Assembly: GCA_964604465.1 (NCBI GenBank)
Contig: CAZRYZ010000003.1
Location: forward strand, 1 to 52,974
Origin: Fluviibacter sp964604465
Lineage (GTDB): Bacteria > Pseudomonadota > Gammaproteobacteria > Burkholderiales > Rhodocyclaceae
Reading direction: 5' to 3'
Length of the DNA: 52,974 nt
Shown here: piece by piece, positions 1 to 6,736 of the stretch
Layout: the number at the start of each line of letters is the position of its first letter
Position numbering within the stretch: the stretch's first letter is position 1
Made by a program: the position numbers and the translations under genes
Notes under the pieces: model-generated
What the model saw: only the letters and a program-made list of their open reading frames with translations
What the model was told of the DNA's origin: nothing
Database searches by the model: none

Positions 1-441
1 GGCGGCTTCGGCCCCCGAGGCCTGGGGTAAGACCAGGGTGTGGCCGGCCTGCTGGGTGGCCAGTGCCAGAGCAAGCGCGCCGCGAACAGGTCGCAGGCTG
101 CCGGTGAGCGAGAGTTCACCAGCAAATTCATAGTCATTGAGCCCTAGCGCGGGGAGTTGTCCCGAAGCGGCGAGCAGCCCTAGGGCAATCGGCAGATCAA
201 AGCGGCCCGAATCTTTAGGTAGGTCAGCCGGCGCAAGGTTCACCGTGATGCGGCGGGCAGGAAACTCGAAACCGGAACTGAGTAAGGCCGCCCGAACCCG
301 GTCCCGTGCCTCGCGGACTTCGGCATCGGCCAGACCCACAAGGCTGAAAGCCGGCAAGCCGTTGGCCACGTGCACCTCGACCGTAACCGGGGGTGCCTGC
401 AAGCCATCCAGCGCCCGAGTCTGGATGAGCGCGAGTGACAT
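1..441 (-). CDS. comM: ComM/YifB-family Mg-chelatase-like AAA+ ATPase, N-terminal part (3' end outside window)
   Basis: The leftward frame opens at the ATG at 441 and stays open to the window edge, giving the first 147 residues (MSLALIQTRALDG...). This is the N-terminal Lon-like fold of the YifB/ComM family: VEVHVANGLPAFSLVGL, the DAEVREARDRVRAAL helix, RRITVNLAPADLPKDSG and FDLPIALG are all visible. The family's AAA+ (Mg-chelatase) domain, with Walker motifs, would lie beyond base 1. ComM is a hexameric helicase that drives branch migration when transformed single-stranded DNA is integrated, so it acts in the cytoplasm in natural transformation or recombination. The start is 2 bp after the ubiK stop, so the two are probably co-transcribed. 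The identification is firm, but whether the rest of the gene is intact cannot be seen. Confidence 0.9.
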   Translation of the reverse strand, partial: MSLALIQTRALDGLQAPPVTVEVHVANGLPAFSLVGLADAEVREARDRVRAALLSSGFEFPARRITVNLAPADLPKDSGRFDLPIALGLLAASGQLPALGLNDYEFAGELSLTGSLRPVRGALALALATQQAGHTLVLPQASGAEAA

Positions 442-443
442 CG

Positions 444-701
444 TCAGTCGTGAGTCTTAGCGGGTTTGTTCTTTGATTCGAGTTCGTCGAGGCGGGCGGT
501 CAGTTCGTCGAGCAGTTGGCGGGTTCGGGCCAGTACGTGGGTCTGGGTATCGAACTCTTCACGCGTAACCAGATCCATTTTGCTGAAGAAGCTGCTCATC
601 ATGGCACGCACATTCTTTTCAATGTCGGCTGCCGGGCTGGCGGCGATGAGGCCAGACACTTTTTGGGCGAAATCTTCAAAGACTTTGTTATTCATCATCA
701 T
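444..701 (-). CDS. ubiK: UbiK (YqiC/BMFP) ubiquinone biosynthesis accessory factor
   Basis: An 85-residue protein beginning MMMNNKVFEDFAQKVSGLI. The family core SFFSKMDLVTREEFDTQTHV is followed by a predicted coiled coil, RTRQLLDELTARLDELESK. Family knowledge: UbiK is a small trimeric coiled-coil protein with an amphipathic N-terminal helix that binds UbiJ and lipid and supports aerobic ubiquinone synthesis. A longer reading starting at 758 is possible. The start at 701 is preferred because GAGGA lies 8 nt upstream and the homologous region begins there; three consecutive ATGs (701, 698, 695) leave a one- or two-residue uncertainty. ubiK lies directly upstream of comM, and a second ubiquinone gene, ubiB, is at 46611-48152. 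Confidence 0.9.
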   Translation of the reverse strand: MMMNNKVFEDFAQKVSGLIAASPAADIEKNVRAMMSSFFSKMDLVTREEFDTQTHVLARTRQLLDELTARLDELESKNKPAKTHD

Positions 702-833
702 GGGTTGGTTCCTCGCTTCAGCGTGCAATCTATCTATGGGCGACCGTTCGGAAGCCAAGTGGGTTTGAGTCTAGCACGCAGGATATTGGCTGTTACAAAG
801 GCCCATTGACTGGTATGGGTGGCGGCGAAGGGC

Positions 834-848
834 GCACTACCTTGGTGC
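834..848 (+). promoter_or_regulatory. NtrC-like enhancer dyad, site 1
   Basis: GCACTACCTTGGTGC has the GCAC-N7-GTGC arrangement of NtrC (GlnG) enhancer sites. It lies about 200 bp upstream of the sigma-54 element at 1034-1050, a normal distance for enhancer action by DNA looping. The symmetry is seen directly; NtrC as the binding protein is inferred from the motif and from the downstream glnK-amtB genes. Confidence 0.55.
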
Positions 849-873
849 GATAAGGTGCTCTTAAGATTCGCGT

Positions 874-888
874 GCGTCAAAGTGGTGC
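874..888 (+). promoter_or_regulatory. possible second, weaker NtrC-like site
   Basis: GCGTCAAAGTGGTGC keeps the right half-site GTGC exactly but has two mismatches in the left half. Its centre is 40 bp from the centre of site 1, about four helical turns, so both could lie on the same DNA face. A strong-plus-weak pair is common for NtrC enhancers. On its own this site would not be convincing. Confidence 0.3.
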
Positions 889-1033
889 GCTCAGAATTGT
901 GCATTGCGACACCGAACCGTATGCCGTGTTTGAGCAAAATCCCTCCAAAAAGAGATAGCCGCAATCTAATTGAAGCAAAATAAACCTATCAAAAACAGAC
1001 GGTTAAGAAAATTTTGCGGCAAAGCACAAAGAA

Positions 1034-1050
1034 TTGGCACGGTCCATGCT
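1034..1050 (+). promoter_or_regulatory. sigma-54 (RpoN) promoter for porin-glnK-amtB
   Basis: TTGGCACGGTCCATGCT matches the -24/-12 consensus TGGCAC-N5-TTGC except for one base in the -12 element. The invariant GG (1036-1037) and GC (1048-1049) are exactly 10 nt apart. Transcription should begin near 1061, leaving about 40 nt before the porin ATG at 1102. With the upstream NtrC-like dyad and the downstream glnK-amtB genes this fits classical nitrogen-limitation control. Confidence 0.7.
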
Positions 1051-1101
1051 TTTACAAGCCCGTAGCAATTCTTTTCTCATTTTCTTCTCAAGGATACGAC
1101 C

Positions 1102-1986
1102 ATGAAATTCAAGAAGACACTTCTCGCTGCGTCACTCGCTGCCCTCTCGATGGGTGCTCTGGCTCAGGAAACTGGTGATGCCTCAAAGGATTCTGCAGAA
1201 ACTGCAGCAAGTACCGACTGGGCACTAACTGCCAACGTTACTTTGGCTAGTAGCTACCGTTTTCGGGGTCTGGATCAGACCTTTAATCAGCCTGCAATTC
1301 AGGGCGGCTTTGATTTGAGTATGCCGTACGGTTTCTACATCGGGAACTGGAACTCAAATGTTCAAAACAATTTAGCTGCTGGAAGTAACGTAGAAATGGA
1401 TTTGTACGGCGGATGGAAGTACAACTTTACTGAGGATGTCGGGCTTGATACGGGTGTTATTAATTACCTTTATCCGGGCTCAAATTTTGGTATGACTGGT
1501 ACGGCAGTGGCGCCTTCAGAAACCAGTTACTCGTATCGTCCGGGCATGATGTACAACTTGGAGTATTACATTGGTGGCGCATGGAAGACGGTCAGCCTAA
1601 AGCAGTTCTTTGCCCTCACCGATTATTTCAATACTCAGGGTTTAAACGGATCAAATACGGCAGGTTCTGGCTACACCGATCTACGCGCAACATATGACCT
1701 AGGTAATTTTGATAATTCCCTGGCTGGTTGGAGTTTACTCGGTCACGCGGGCTATTTCTATATGAAGAACTTTAGCCAGGCGAACTACGCTGACTGGGAG
1801 CTTGGTGTGACTAAGGACTTTGGTACGGGTTGGTTGGGTAAGGTTTCCTATATTCAAGCAGATACCCACAACAGCAACTGTGGTCAAAACGCAGGTTTTT
1901 ATTGTTACGCAAAACCTGGCTCACCTAGCACTTTAGAAAATGCGGGTCATGGCACCTACATGGTCACCATTACCAAGGCATTCTAA
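1102..1986 (+). CDS. TorF-family putative outer-membrane porin
   Basis: A 294-residue protein with a clear signal peptide (MKFKKTLLAASLAALSMGALA, cleavage before QETGD). The mature part is rich in Tyr, Trp, Gly and Asn in alternating patterns (SSYRFRGLDQT, VEMDLYGGWKYNF) and ends in ITKAF, with the terminal Phe typical of beta-barrels recognised by the BAM complex. This matches the TorF-type putative porin family, whose substrate is not well defined. The start follows AAGGATACGACC. It is the first gene after the sigma-54 element and is followed by glnK after 66 bp. That suggests a nitrogen-related uptake role, which is inference. Its base composition looks more A/T-rich than the flanking genes. 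Confidence 0.8.
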   Translation: MKFKKTLLAASLAALSMGALAQETGDASKDSAETAASTDWALTANVTLASSYRFRGLDQTFNQPAIQGGFDLSMPYGFYIGNWNSNVQNNLAAGSNVEMDLYGGWKYNFTEDVGLDTGVINYLYPGSNFGMTGTAVAPSETSYSYRPGMMYNLEYYIGGAWKTVSLKQFFALTDYFNTQGLNGSNTAGSGYTDLRATYDLGNFDNSLAGWSLLGHAGYFYMKNFSQANYADWELGVTKDFGTGWLGKVSYIQADTHNSNCGQNAGFYCYAKPGSPSTLENAGHGTYMVTITKAF

Positions 1987-1996
1987 AGCCACACAC

Positions 1997-2021
1997 GGGG
2001 TTTGCCGCTTAGGCGAACCCC
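1997..2021 (+). terminator. intercistronic hairpin between porin and glnK (attenuator or processing site)
   Basis: GGGGTTTGCC (1997-2006) pairs with GGCGAACCCC (2012-2021), with one G-U pair and a five-base loop. No T-run follows, so it is unlikely to be a full Rho-independent terminator. Between a porin and two nitrogen genes it may stabilise the porin mRNA 3' end, partly terminate, or mark a cleavage site. Confidence 0.5.
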
Positions 2022-2052
2022 ACCAGATTCAAACTTTATAAGGAAACAGTTC

Positions 2053-2391
2053 ATGAAACTCGTGACCGCAATTATCAAGCCGTTCAAGCTGGACGAGGTG
2101 CGTGAAGCCCTCGCCGCCTGCGGCGTGCAGGGTGTGACCGTGACCGAAGTCAAAGGCTTTGGTCGCCAGAAGGGTCATACCGAACTCTATCGTGGCGCCG
2201 AATACGTCGTCGATTTTCTGCCGAAGGTGAAGCTGGAAGCGGCCGTGTCGGACAGCATTCTCGAATGCGTGATCGAAGCGATCGAGAAGTCGGCCGCCAC
2301 CGGCAAGATCGGTGACGGCAAGATCTTCGTGTTCCCGCTCGAAGAAGTGATCCGTATCCGTACCGGTGAATCCGGCGAGACGGCGCTCTAA
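2053..2391 (+). CDS. glnK: PII nitrogen-signalling protein GlnK
   Basis: A 112-residue protein, the standard PII length. It starts MKLVTAIIKPFKLDEVREAL, carries a T-loop ending GHTELYRGAEY with the uridylylated Tyr at residue 51, and has the C-terminal nucleotide-site segment GKIGDGKIFVFPLEEVIRIR. PII trimers bind ATP/ADP and 2-oxoglutarate, are uridylylated by GlnD, and under nitrogen excess block AmtB. A longer reading from an upstream TTG is rejected because AAGGAAAC lies before the ATG at 2053 and the length then fits the family. amtB follows after 30 bp, the usual glnK-amtB pairing, so GlnK is preferred over GlnB. Confidence 0.95.
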   Translation: MKLVTAIIKPFKLDEVREALAACGVQGVTVTEVKGFGRQKGHTELYRGAEYVVDFLPKVKLEAAVSDSILECVIEAIEKSAATGKIGDGKIFVFPLEEVIRIRTGESGETAL

Positions 2392-2421
2392 TCGAATCAA
2401 CACGAACTTAAGGAGTTTTTC

Positions 2422-3810
2422 ATGAAAAAGTATCTCGCGATGTTGCTCCCGCTGCTGCTCAGCGGTGTGGCGCTGGCAGAACCGGCGGCGGTTGAACCGG
2501 TCATGAACAAGGCGGATAACGCCTGGATCATGGTCTGTGCGGCGCTGGTGATTCTGATGTCGATCCCGGGCCTGGCCCTCTTCTACGGCGGCCTGGTCCG
2601 CAAGAAGAATGTGCTGTCGCTGCTCATCCAGGTCTTTGTGACCTTTTCGCTGATCTCGGTGCTGTGGGTCGTATACGGCTACAGCCTGGCGTTTACCGAG
2701 AACAATGCCTTCTTCGGTAGCTTCGACAAGCTGCTGCTGGCCGGCATTACACCGGATACCCTGACCGGGACCTTCTCGAAGGGTGTGGCGATTCCCGAGT
2801 TCACGTTCATCGTGTTCCAGGGCGCGTTCGCTGCCATTACCTGTGCGCTGATCACCGGTGCCTGGGCGGAGCGTATCAAGTTCTCGGCCGTGCTGATTGG
2901 TCTGGCTGCCTGGTTTACGCTGGCCTATCTGCCGGTGGCCCACATGGTGTGGTTCTGGGCGGGCCCCGATGCCTACACCTCGGCGGAAGCCGCGGATGCC
3001 GCTAACGTAACGGCAGGCTATCTGTTCCAGCACGGTGCCCTTGATTTCGCCGGTGGTACGGTGGTGCACATTAACGCCGCTGTCGCTGGTCTGGTGGTGG
3101 CTTACATGGCTGGCAAGCGGATCGGTTACGGTCGTGAATCGATGTCGCCGCATAACCTGACCTTCACCATGATTGGCGCCTCGCTGCTGTGGTTTGGCTG
3201 GTTCGGTTTCAACGCCGGTTCGGCACTGGAAGCCAGCGGTGGTTCGTCACTCGCCTTCCTGAACACCTGGTTGGCCACTGCTGCTGCAACGCTGTCATGG
3301 ATGCTGGCTGAGTGGATCATCAAGAGCAAACCGTCGATGCTGGGCGCTGCCTCGGGTGCCGTGGCTGGCCTGGTCGCGATTACCCCGGCCGCCGGTTTTG
3401 TGGGTGTGGGCGGTGCGCTGATCATCGGTCTGATCTCGGGTGTGGTCTGCCTGTGGGGCGCCACCGGTCTGAAGAAGATGCTCAAGGTGGACGACTCGCT
3501 CGATGTGTTCGGTATCCACGGTGTAGGTGGTATCACGGGCGCGCTGCTGACGGGTGTGTTTGCTGACCCGGCTCTGGGCGGCACCGGTGTGTACGACTAT
3601 GTGGCCAATGCGGTTGCTGAAGGTTACTCAATCGCCGATCAGGTGGTTGTGCAGGCTCAGGCCGTGGGTATCACCATCGTATGGTCAGCAGTGGTCGCCT
3701 TCGTGGTCTTCAAGATCATCGATGTGGTGATGGGTCTGCGTGTTCCGGAAGATCAGGAACGTGAAGGCCTGGACGTCTCCTCCCACGGGGAAACGGCATA
3801 TCACGATTAA
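2422..3810 (+). CDS. amtB: ammonium transporter AmtB
   Basis: 462 residues with a cleavable signal peptide (MKKYLAMLLPLLLSGVALA) and eleven or so hydrophobic helices. The twin pore histidines are H216 (GGTVVHINAAVAGL) and H366 (DVFGIHGVGGITGALL). The conserved Asp is D208 (GALDFAGG), and the Phe-gate regions FQGAFAAIT and WFGWFGFNAG are present. The protein forms an inner-membrane trimer conducting ammonium/ammonia and is plugged by GlnK through its T-loop. The start follows AAGGAGTTTTTC. Expression is probably driven by the sigma-54 promoter at 1034 and ends at the terminator at 3867. Confidence 0.97.
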   Translation: MKKYLAMLLPLLLSGVALAEPAAVEPVMNKADNAWIMVCAALVILMSIPGLALFYGGLVRKKNVLSLLIQVFVTFSLISVLWVVYGYSLAFTENNAFFGSFDKLLLAGITPDTLTGTFSKGVAIPEFTFIVFQGAFAAITCALITGAWAERIKFSAVLIGLAAWFTLAYLPVAHMVWFWAGPDAYTSAEAADAANVTAGYLFQHGALDFAGGTVVHINAAVAGLVVAYMAGKRIGYGRESMSPHNLTFTMIGASLLWFGWFGFNAGSALEASGGSSLAFLNTWLATAAATLSWMLAEWIIKSKPSMLGAASGAVAGLVAITPAAGFVGVGGALIIGLISGVVCLWGATGLKKMLKVDDSLDVFGIHGVGGITGALLTGVFADPALGGTGVYDYVANAVAEGYSIADQVVVQAQAVGITIVWSAVVAFVVFKIIDVVMGLRVPEDQEREGLDVSSHGETAYHD

Positions 3811-3866
3811 TGGTCGTCGTGTAATGCAAAGGTAATCCCCCTCGGTTCTCCTCTCCGTGTGGATTT

Positions 3867-3896
3867 GGCGGGTTCTCCGGAACCCGCCTTTTTTTA
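3867..3896 (+). terminator. Rho-independent terminator after amtB
   Basis: GGCGGGTTC (3867-3875) pairs perfectly with GAACCCGCC (3880-3888) around a TCCG loop and is followed by seven T residues. The last T residues are also the reverse complement of the TAA stop of the convergent DUF2721 gene, so the two transcription units abut exactly. Confidence 0.92.
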
Positions 3897-4349
3897 TTTC
3901 TGCGGGGGAGATTTATGGCCGAAGTAATGGATCGTGTTCGAGACCCAGATCTCGATCAGAAAAAGAATCAGGGCCGCAATCAGTGAGGCCATGGCCAGTA
4001 CGAACAGGGTTGCCACGACATCGCCAAAGATCGACAGATCGGTAAAGGTCTGGCTAGCAAAGATGACCAGAATGACCGAACAGACGAAGAAGGCCGAGAG
4101 CGTGGCCAGTGAGATCGACAGGTTGATCAGGATATTGCGTCGGGCCAGTTTACTCAGCTCAAAGACGTGATGCTGCGGATCCTGCCCTTCCAGGATCCAG
4201 GCATCAATCTGGCGACCACGATCAATCACGCGGGCAAGACGGGTGGTGAGCACAGAGAGGATGGCGCCCACACCGGTCAGCAGAAAAACCGGGGCTACCG
4301 CCATTTGTACAATGTGTGCGATATCCGTGATCGGTTGGGTGACCATCAT
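3894..4349 (-). CDS. DUF2721 family inner-membrane protein
   Basis: A 151-residue protein with three hydrophobic stretches: residues about 12-35 (IVQMAVAPVFLLTGVGAIL), about 70-95 (NILINLSISLATLSAFFVCS) and about 105-135 (FGDVVATLFVLAMASLIAA). The signature TTRLARVIDRGRQIDAW lies between the first two. This is the DUF2721 family, which has no established function. The start at 4349 is supported by GAGG 7 nt upstream. purU lies upstream on the same strand after about 65 bp. No catalytic motif is visible. Confidence 0.8.
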   Translation of the reverse strand: MMVTQPITDIAHIVQMAVAPVFLLTGVGAILSVLTTRLARVIDRGRQIDAWILEGQDPQHHVFELSKLARRNILINLSISLATLSAFFVCSVILVIFASQTFTDLSIFGDVVATLFVLAMASLIAALILFLIEIWVSNTIHYFGHKSPPQK

Positions 4350-4415
4350 GACAGAACCTCAGCAAAGTTGGCATTGCCCGGGAGCAGGAGCGAGATTAAT
4401 CCGGAGAAACGCCGA

Positions 4416-5288
4416 TTAACGGAAGACGATCGTTTTGTTGCCGTGAATGAGGACGCGACCCTCGAGGTGGTTACGAAGTCCACGGGCCAGCACAGTCTTT
4501 TCAATATCCTTACCGTAGCGAACCATATCTTCGACCGAGTCGGAGTGGTCGATGCGGATGACATCCTGCTCGATGATCGGACCCTGGTCCAGATCAGAAG
4601 TGACGTAATGACAGGTGGCGCCGATCAGTTTGACGCCACGCTCCCAGGCCTGGTGGTAAGGCTTGGCGCCAACAAACGAGGGCAGGAACGAATGGTGGAT
4701 GTTGATGATGCGCCCCGGAAGTGCAGCACAGAGTTCGGGGGACAGAATCTGCATGTAGCGGGCAAGGACCATCACATCGCCCTGGGCCTCGGCGAAGAGT
4801 TCGCCGATACGCGCATAAGCGGTTGATTTGTTCTCTGGCGTGACCGGGACGTAATGGAAAGGAATACCATGCCATTCCACAAAGCCACGCAGGGTTTCGT
4901 GGTTGGAGATCACGCAGGGGATCTCGACATCAAGCTCTTTGGATTGCCAGCGGGCGAGCAGGTCGTAAAGGCAATGCTCCTGCTTGGAAACCAGGATGAC
5001 CACACGCTTGCGCTGGGCGGAATCGGAGATCTTCCAGGTCATGTCAAATTCATCGGCCACCGGCTGGAAGGCCGCGCGCAGACCATCCAGATCAAACGGT
5101 AGCGAATCGGCCTTGATCTCGAGCCGCATGAAGTAGGCGGCGACGCCGTCCTCGTTCGGCGGCTCGGAGTGTAGCGTGGTCTCCAGGATCCAACCGCCGT
5201 GTTGAGCAAAAAAGCCGGAGACGGCGGCAACAATGCCGACCCGGTCTGGGCAGGAGGCGGTGAGGGTGTAGAAACGTTCGCGATGCAT
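4416..5288 (-). CDS. purU: formyltetrahydrofolate deformylase PurU
   Basis: 290 residues. An N-terminal ACT domain (LTASCPDRVGIVAAVSGFF) is followed by a formyltransferase-type domain with the catalytic Asn-His segment IINIHHSFLPSFVGAKPYHQ and the catalytic Asp in DLDQGPIIEQDV. PurU hydrolyses 10-formyl-THF to THF and formate, balancing one-carbon pools. The formate can feed PurT, which is encoded at 34484-35686 in this window. The ACT domain suggests allosteric control by methionine and glycine, as in E. coli. thrH lies 31 bp upstream on the same strand, so the two may share a transcript. I see no strong ribosome-binding site. Confidence 0.95.
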   Translation of the reverse strand: MHRERFYTLTASCPDRVGIVAAVSGFFAQHGGWILETTLHSEPPNEDGVAAYFMRLEIKADSLPFDLDGLRAAFQPVADEFDMTWKISDSAQRKRVVILVSKQEHCLYDLLARWQSKELDVEIPCVISNHETLRGFVEWHGIPFHYVPVTPENKSTAYARIGELFAEAQGDVMVLARYMQILSPELCAALPGRIINIHHSFLPSFVGAKPYHQAWERGVKLIGATCHYVTSDLDQGPIIEQDVIRIDHSDSVEDMVRYGKDIEKTVLARGLRNHLEGRVLIHGNKTIVFR

Positions 5289-5319
5289 GAGGGTGCGGGT
5301 GGTGCGCGGGGCAGCTAGC

Positions 5320-5928
5320 TTAGATGCGCGCCGAGGCGCTGCGGATGGCGTCGTTGAGCTCGGTATAGCTTAGGGTGACCGGGAACTGCGGGAATTCTCG
5401 GATCACGTTCTCCGGCGGGTGGAACAGGATACCGGCATGGGCTTCGCCCAGCATGGCGGTATCGTTGTACGAGTCTCCAGCGGCGATGACCTTGAAGTTC
5501 AGGCCCTTGAAGGCCTTGACGGCGGCGCGCTTCTGATCCGGCATGCGCAGATGGTAATTAACCAGCATGCCCTCGGCATCGGCCTCGAGCTTGTGGCAGA
5601 ACAGCGCCGGCATGTTGAGCTGGTTCATCAGCGGCATGGCAAATTCATAGAAGGTGTCGGACAGGATGATGACCTGGAAATCCTGGCGCAGCTGGTCGAG
5701 GAAGTCCTTGGCACCGGGCATGGGGCCCATCTCGGCAATCACTTTCTGAATATCGGGCAGGCCCAGCTTCGCCTCACGCAGGATGTCGAGGCGGTATTTC
5801 ATCAGCTTGTCGTAATCGGGCTCGTCGCGGGTCGTGCGGCGCAGGGCTTCGATGCCGGTACGGTTGGCAAATTCGATCCAGATCTCCGGAACGAGGACAC
5901 CTTCAAGATCAAGACAGACGATTTGCAC
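5320..5928 (-). CDS. thrH: ThrH-type phosphoserine phosphatase / homoserine phosphotransferase
   Basis: 202 residues from a GTG start at 5928 (VQIVCLDLEGVLVPEIW), preceded by GGGAG at 7 nt. A longer upstream reading would add a non-conserved head. It is a HAD-family enzyme. The nucleophile is D7 in CLDLEGVLVPE; the usual second Asp is replaced by Glu, as in Pseudomonas ThrH. Other motifs are VIILSDTFYEF and the Mg-binding AAGDSYNDTAML. The C-terminal stretch ENVIREFPQFP is diagnostic for ThrH rather than SerB. ThrH dephosphorylates phosphoserine and can pass the phosphate to homoserine, linking serine and threonine synthesis. Confidence 0.9.
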   Translation of the reverse strand: MQIVCLDLEGVLVPEIWIEFANRTGIEALRRTTRDEPDYDKLMKYRLDILREAKLGLPDIQKVIAEMGPMPGAKDFLDQLRQDFQVIILSDTFYEFAMPLMNQLNMPALFCHKLEADAEGMLVNYHLRMPDQKRAAVKAFKGLNFKVIAAGDSYNDTAMLGEAHAGILFHPPENVIREFPQFPVTLSYTELNDAIRSASARI

Positions 5929-5996
5929 GGCGGGACTCCCGATAAAAAGTGAAGACAAATTAGGGCTAAATTTTACCCGATGCGGCGCGCGTGCCC

Positions 5997-6002
5997 TACA
6001 AT
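5997..6002 (+). promoter_or_regulatory. -10-like box immediately before the exported coiled-coil gene
   Basis: TACAAT ends 8 nt before the ATG at 6011. A normal 6-8 nt step to the transcription start puts the 5' end at or within 2 nt of the start codon. No good -35 element is visible, so the call rests on the -10 match and on the lack of a ribosome-binding site. Confidence 0.4.
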
Positions 6003-6010
6003 GCGGGCGC

Positions 6011-6679
6011 ATGGGGCTGTTTTTATCTGATTCTTTTTCGATTCGTTGGAGCCAACGGGCGCGGGGCGTCTCTCTGGCGCTGACGCTGTTGGCCCCGCTG
6101 GCCTGGGCGGCGCCGGCCACGGTAACTGACCCCGTGTTTGATCCGGCTGTGCTGGACGCCCGGGAGCAGGAAGCCAAGGCCCTGAAGGAAGAAGGTAAGG
6201 CCCTTCGCTCCGAAGCCGATGCCCAGCTCGAGATCGACACCTGGAACTGTTATAGCAAGGTCTTGGTCAATCACTGTATCGACAAGGCCAAGGATCGTCG
6301 CTACGAGCAGCGTGAAAAGGCGCGGGCGCTGGAAGCGCAAGCGGCCATTATTGATCGCGAAGTGCGTGAGCGTCGCTTGATCAATCAGCTGGCTGATCCA
6401 CCCGCCGAATTGCGCCAGCCGAATCCGCCGCCGGGCGCGATCAAGAAAGCCATCGACGAAGGCAAGACGATCAAGCAGGTCGAACAGGAGAAAAAGATCC
6501 GCGATGCCGAACAATCGGCCACGCCGTTAAAGACCGAAGCTGAAATTCAGGCGGCTTCCGCGGAACGCGACCGCAAGGCAGCCGAAAAGCGTGCCAAGCG
6601 GGAAGCGGCGGATCAGCAGCGGGCGGCTGAGAAGGCCGCGTATGAGGCGCAGCAGGCTGCGAAGAACGCCAAACCTTAG
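6011..6679 (+). CDS. exported coiled-coil protein of unknown function
   Basis: 222 residues with a likely signal peptide (GVSLALTLLAPLAWA, cleavage near residue 33). The mature protein is highly charged and mostly helical. It has a Cys-containing segment (TWNCYSKVLVNHCIDKAKD) with two Cys nine residues apart, then long Lys/Glu/Ala/Arg-rich coiled coil to the C-terminus (ERDRKAAEKRAKREAADQQR). I do not recognise a named family. It is probably periplasmic, and the Cys pair could form a disulfide. It is divergent from thrH and convergent with the ABC-F gene. No Shine-Dalgarno precedes the ATG at 6011, but a TACAAT box ends 8 nt before it, so the mRNA may be leaderless. Confidence 0.7.
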   Translation: MGLFLSDSFSIRWSQRARGVSLALTLLAPLAWAAPATVTDPVFDPAVLDAREQEAKALKEEGKALRSEADAQLEIDTWNCYSKVLVNHCIDKAKDRRYEQREKARALEAQAAIIDREVRERRLINQLADPPAELRQPNPPPGAIKKAIDEGKTIKQVEQEKKIRDAEQSATPLKTEAEIQAASAERDRKAAEKRAKREAADQQRAAEKAAYEAQQAAKNAKP

Positions 6680-6693
6680 TCTTTGCTCAGAGC

Positions 6694-6721
6694 GGGCGCA
6701 TTGTTTTGTTGCAACGTGCCC
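6694..6721. terminator. hairpin between convergent genes (weak bidirectional terminator)
   Basis: GGGCGCATTG (6694-6703) pairs with CAACGTGCCC (6712-6721), with one G-U pair and one mismatch, around an eight-base loop. It lies in the 57-bp gap between the convergent coiled-coil and ABC-F genes. There is no clear T-run on either side. Confidence 0.4.
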
Positions 6722-6736
6722 TGCTGACAATCTCGA

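Larger units (their letters stand above)
702..1101. promoter_or_regulatory. 400-bp intergenic control region between ubiK and the porin gene
   Basis: No convincing gene lies here; the small open frames on both strands lack family features. The region holds the divergent promoters of ubiK (leftward) and the porin-glnK-amtB group (rightward). In the rightward direction I see an NtrC-like dyad, a weaker second one and a GG-N10-GC sigma-54 element, each listed separately. From about 960 to 1020 the sequence is A/T-rich (runs such as AAGCAAAATAAA and AAGAAAATTTTG), as expected for a bendable stretch between an enhancer and a sigma-54 promoter. An integration-host-factor role there would be a guess. 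Confidence 0.6.

Noticed and set aside
734..964. 76-residue leftward frame upstream of ubiK
   Set aside because: Composition is unremarkable, there is no ribosome site, and it overlaps the NtrC-like sites and the ubiK 5' region.
2029..3153. 374-residue leftward reading frame opposite glnK and amtB
   Set aside because: Antisense to two firmly identified genes; its Arg/His/Gln-rich product is the usual mirror of G/C-rich coding DNA and has no domain or start signal.
4167..4826. 219-residue rightward frame opposite DUF2721 and purU
   Set aside because: Antisense to purU, which has complete motifs; no supporting start or similarity.
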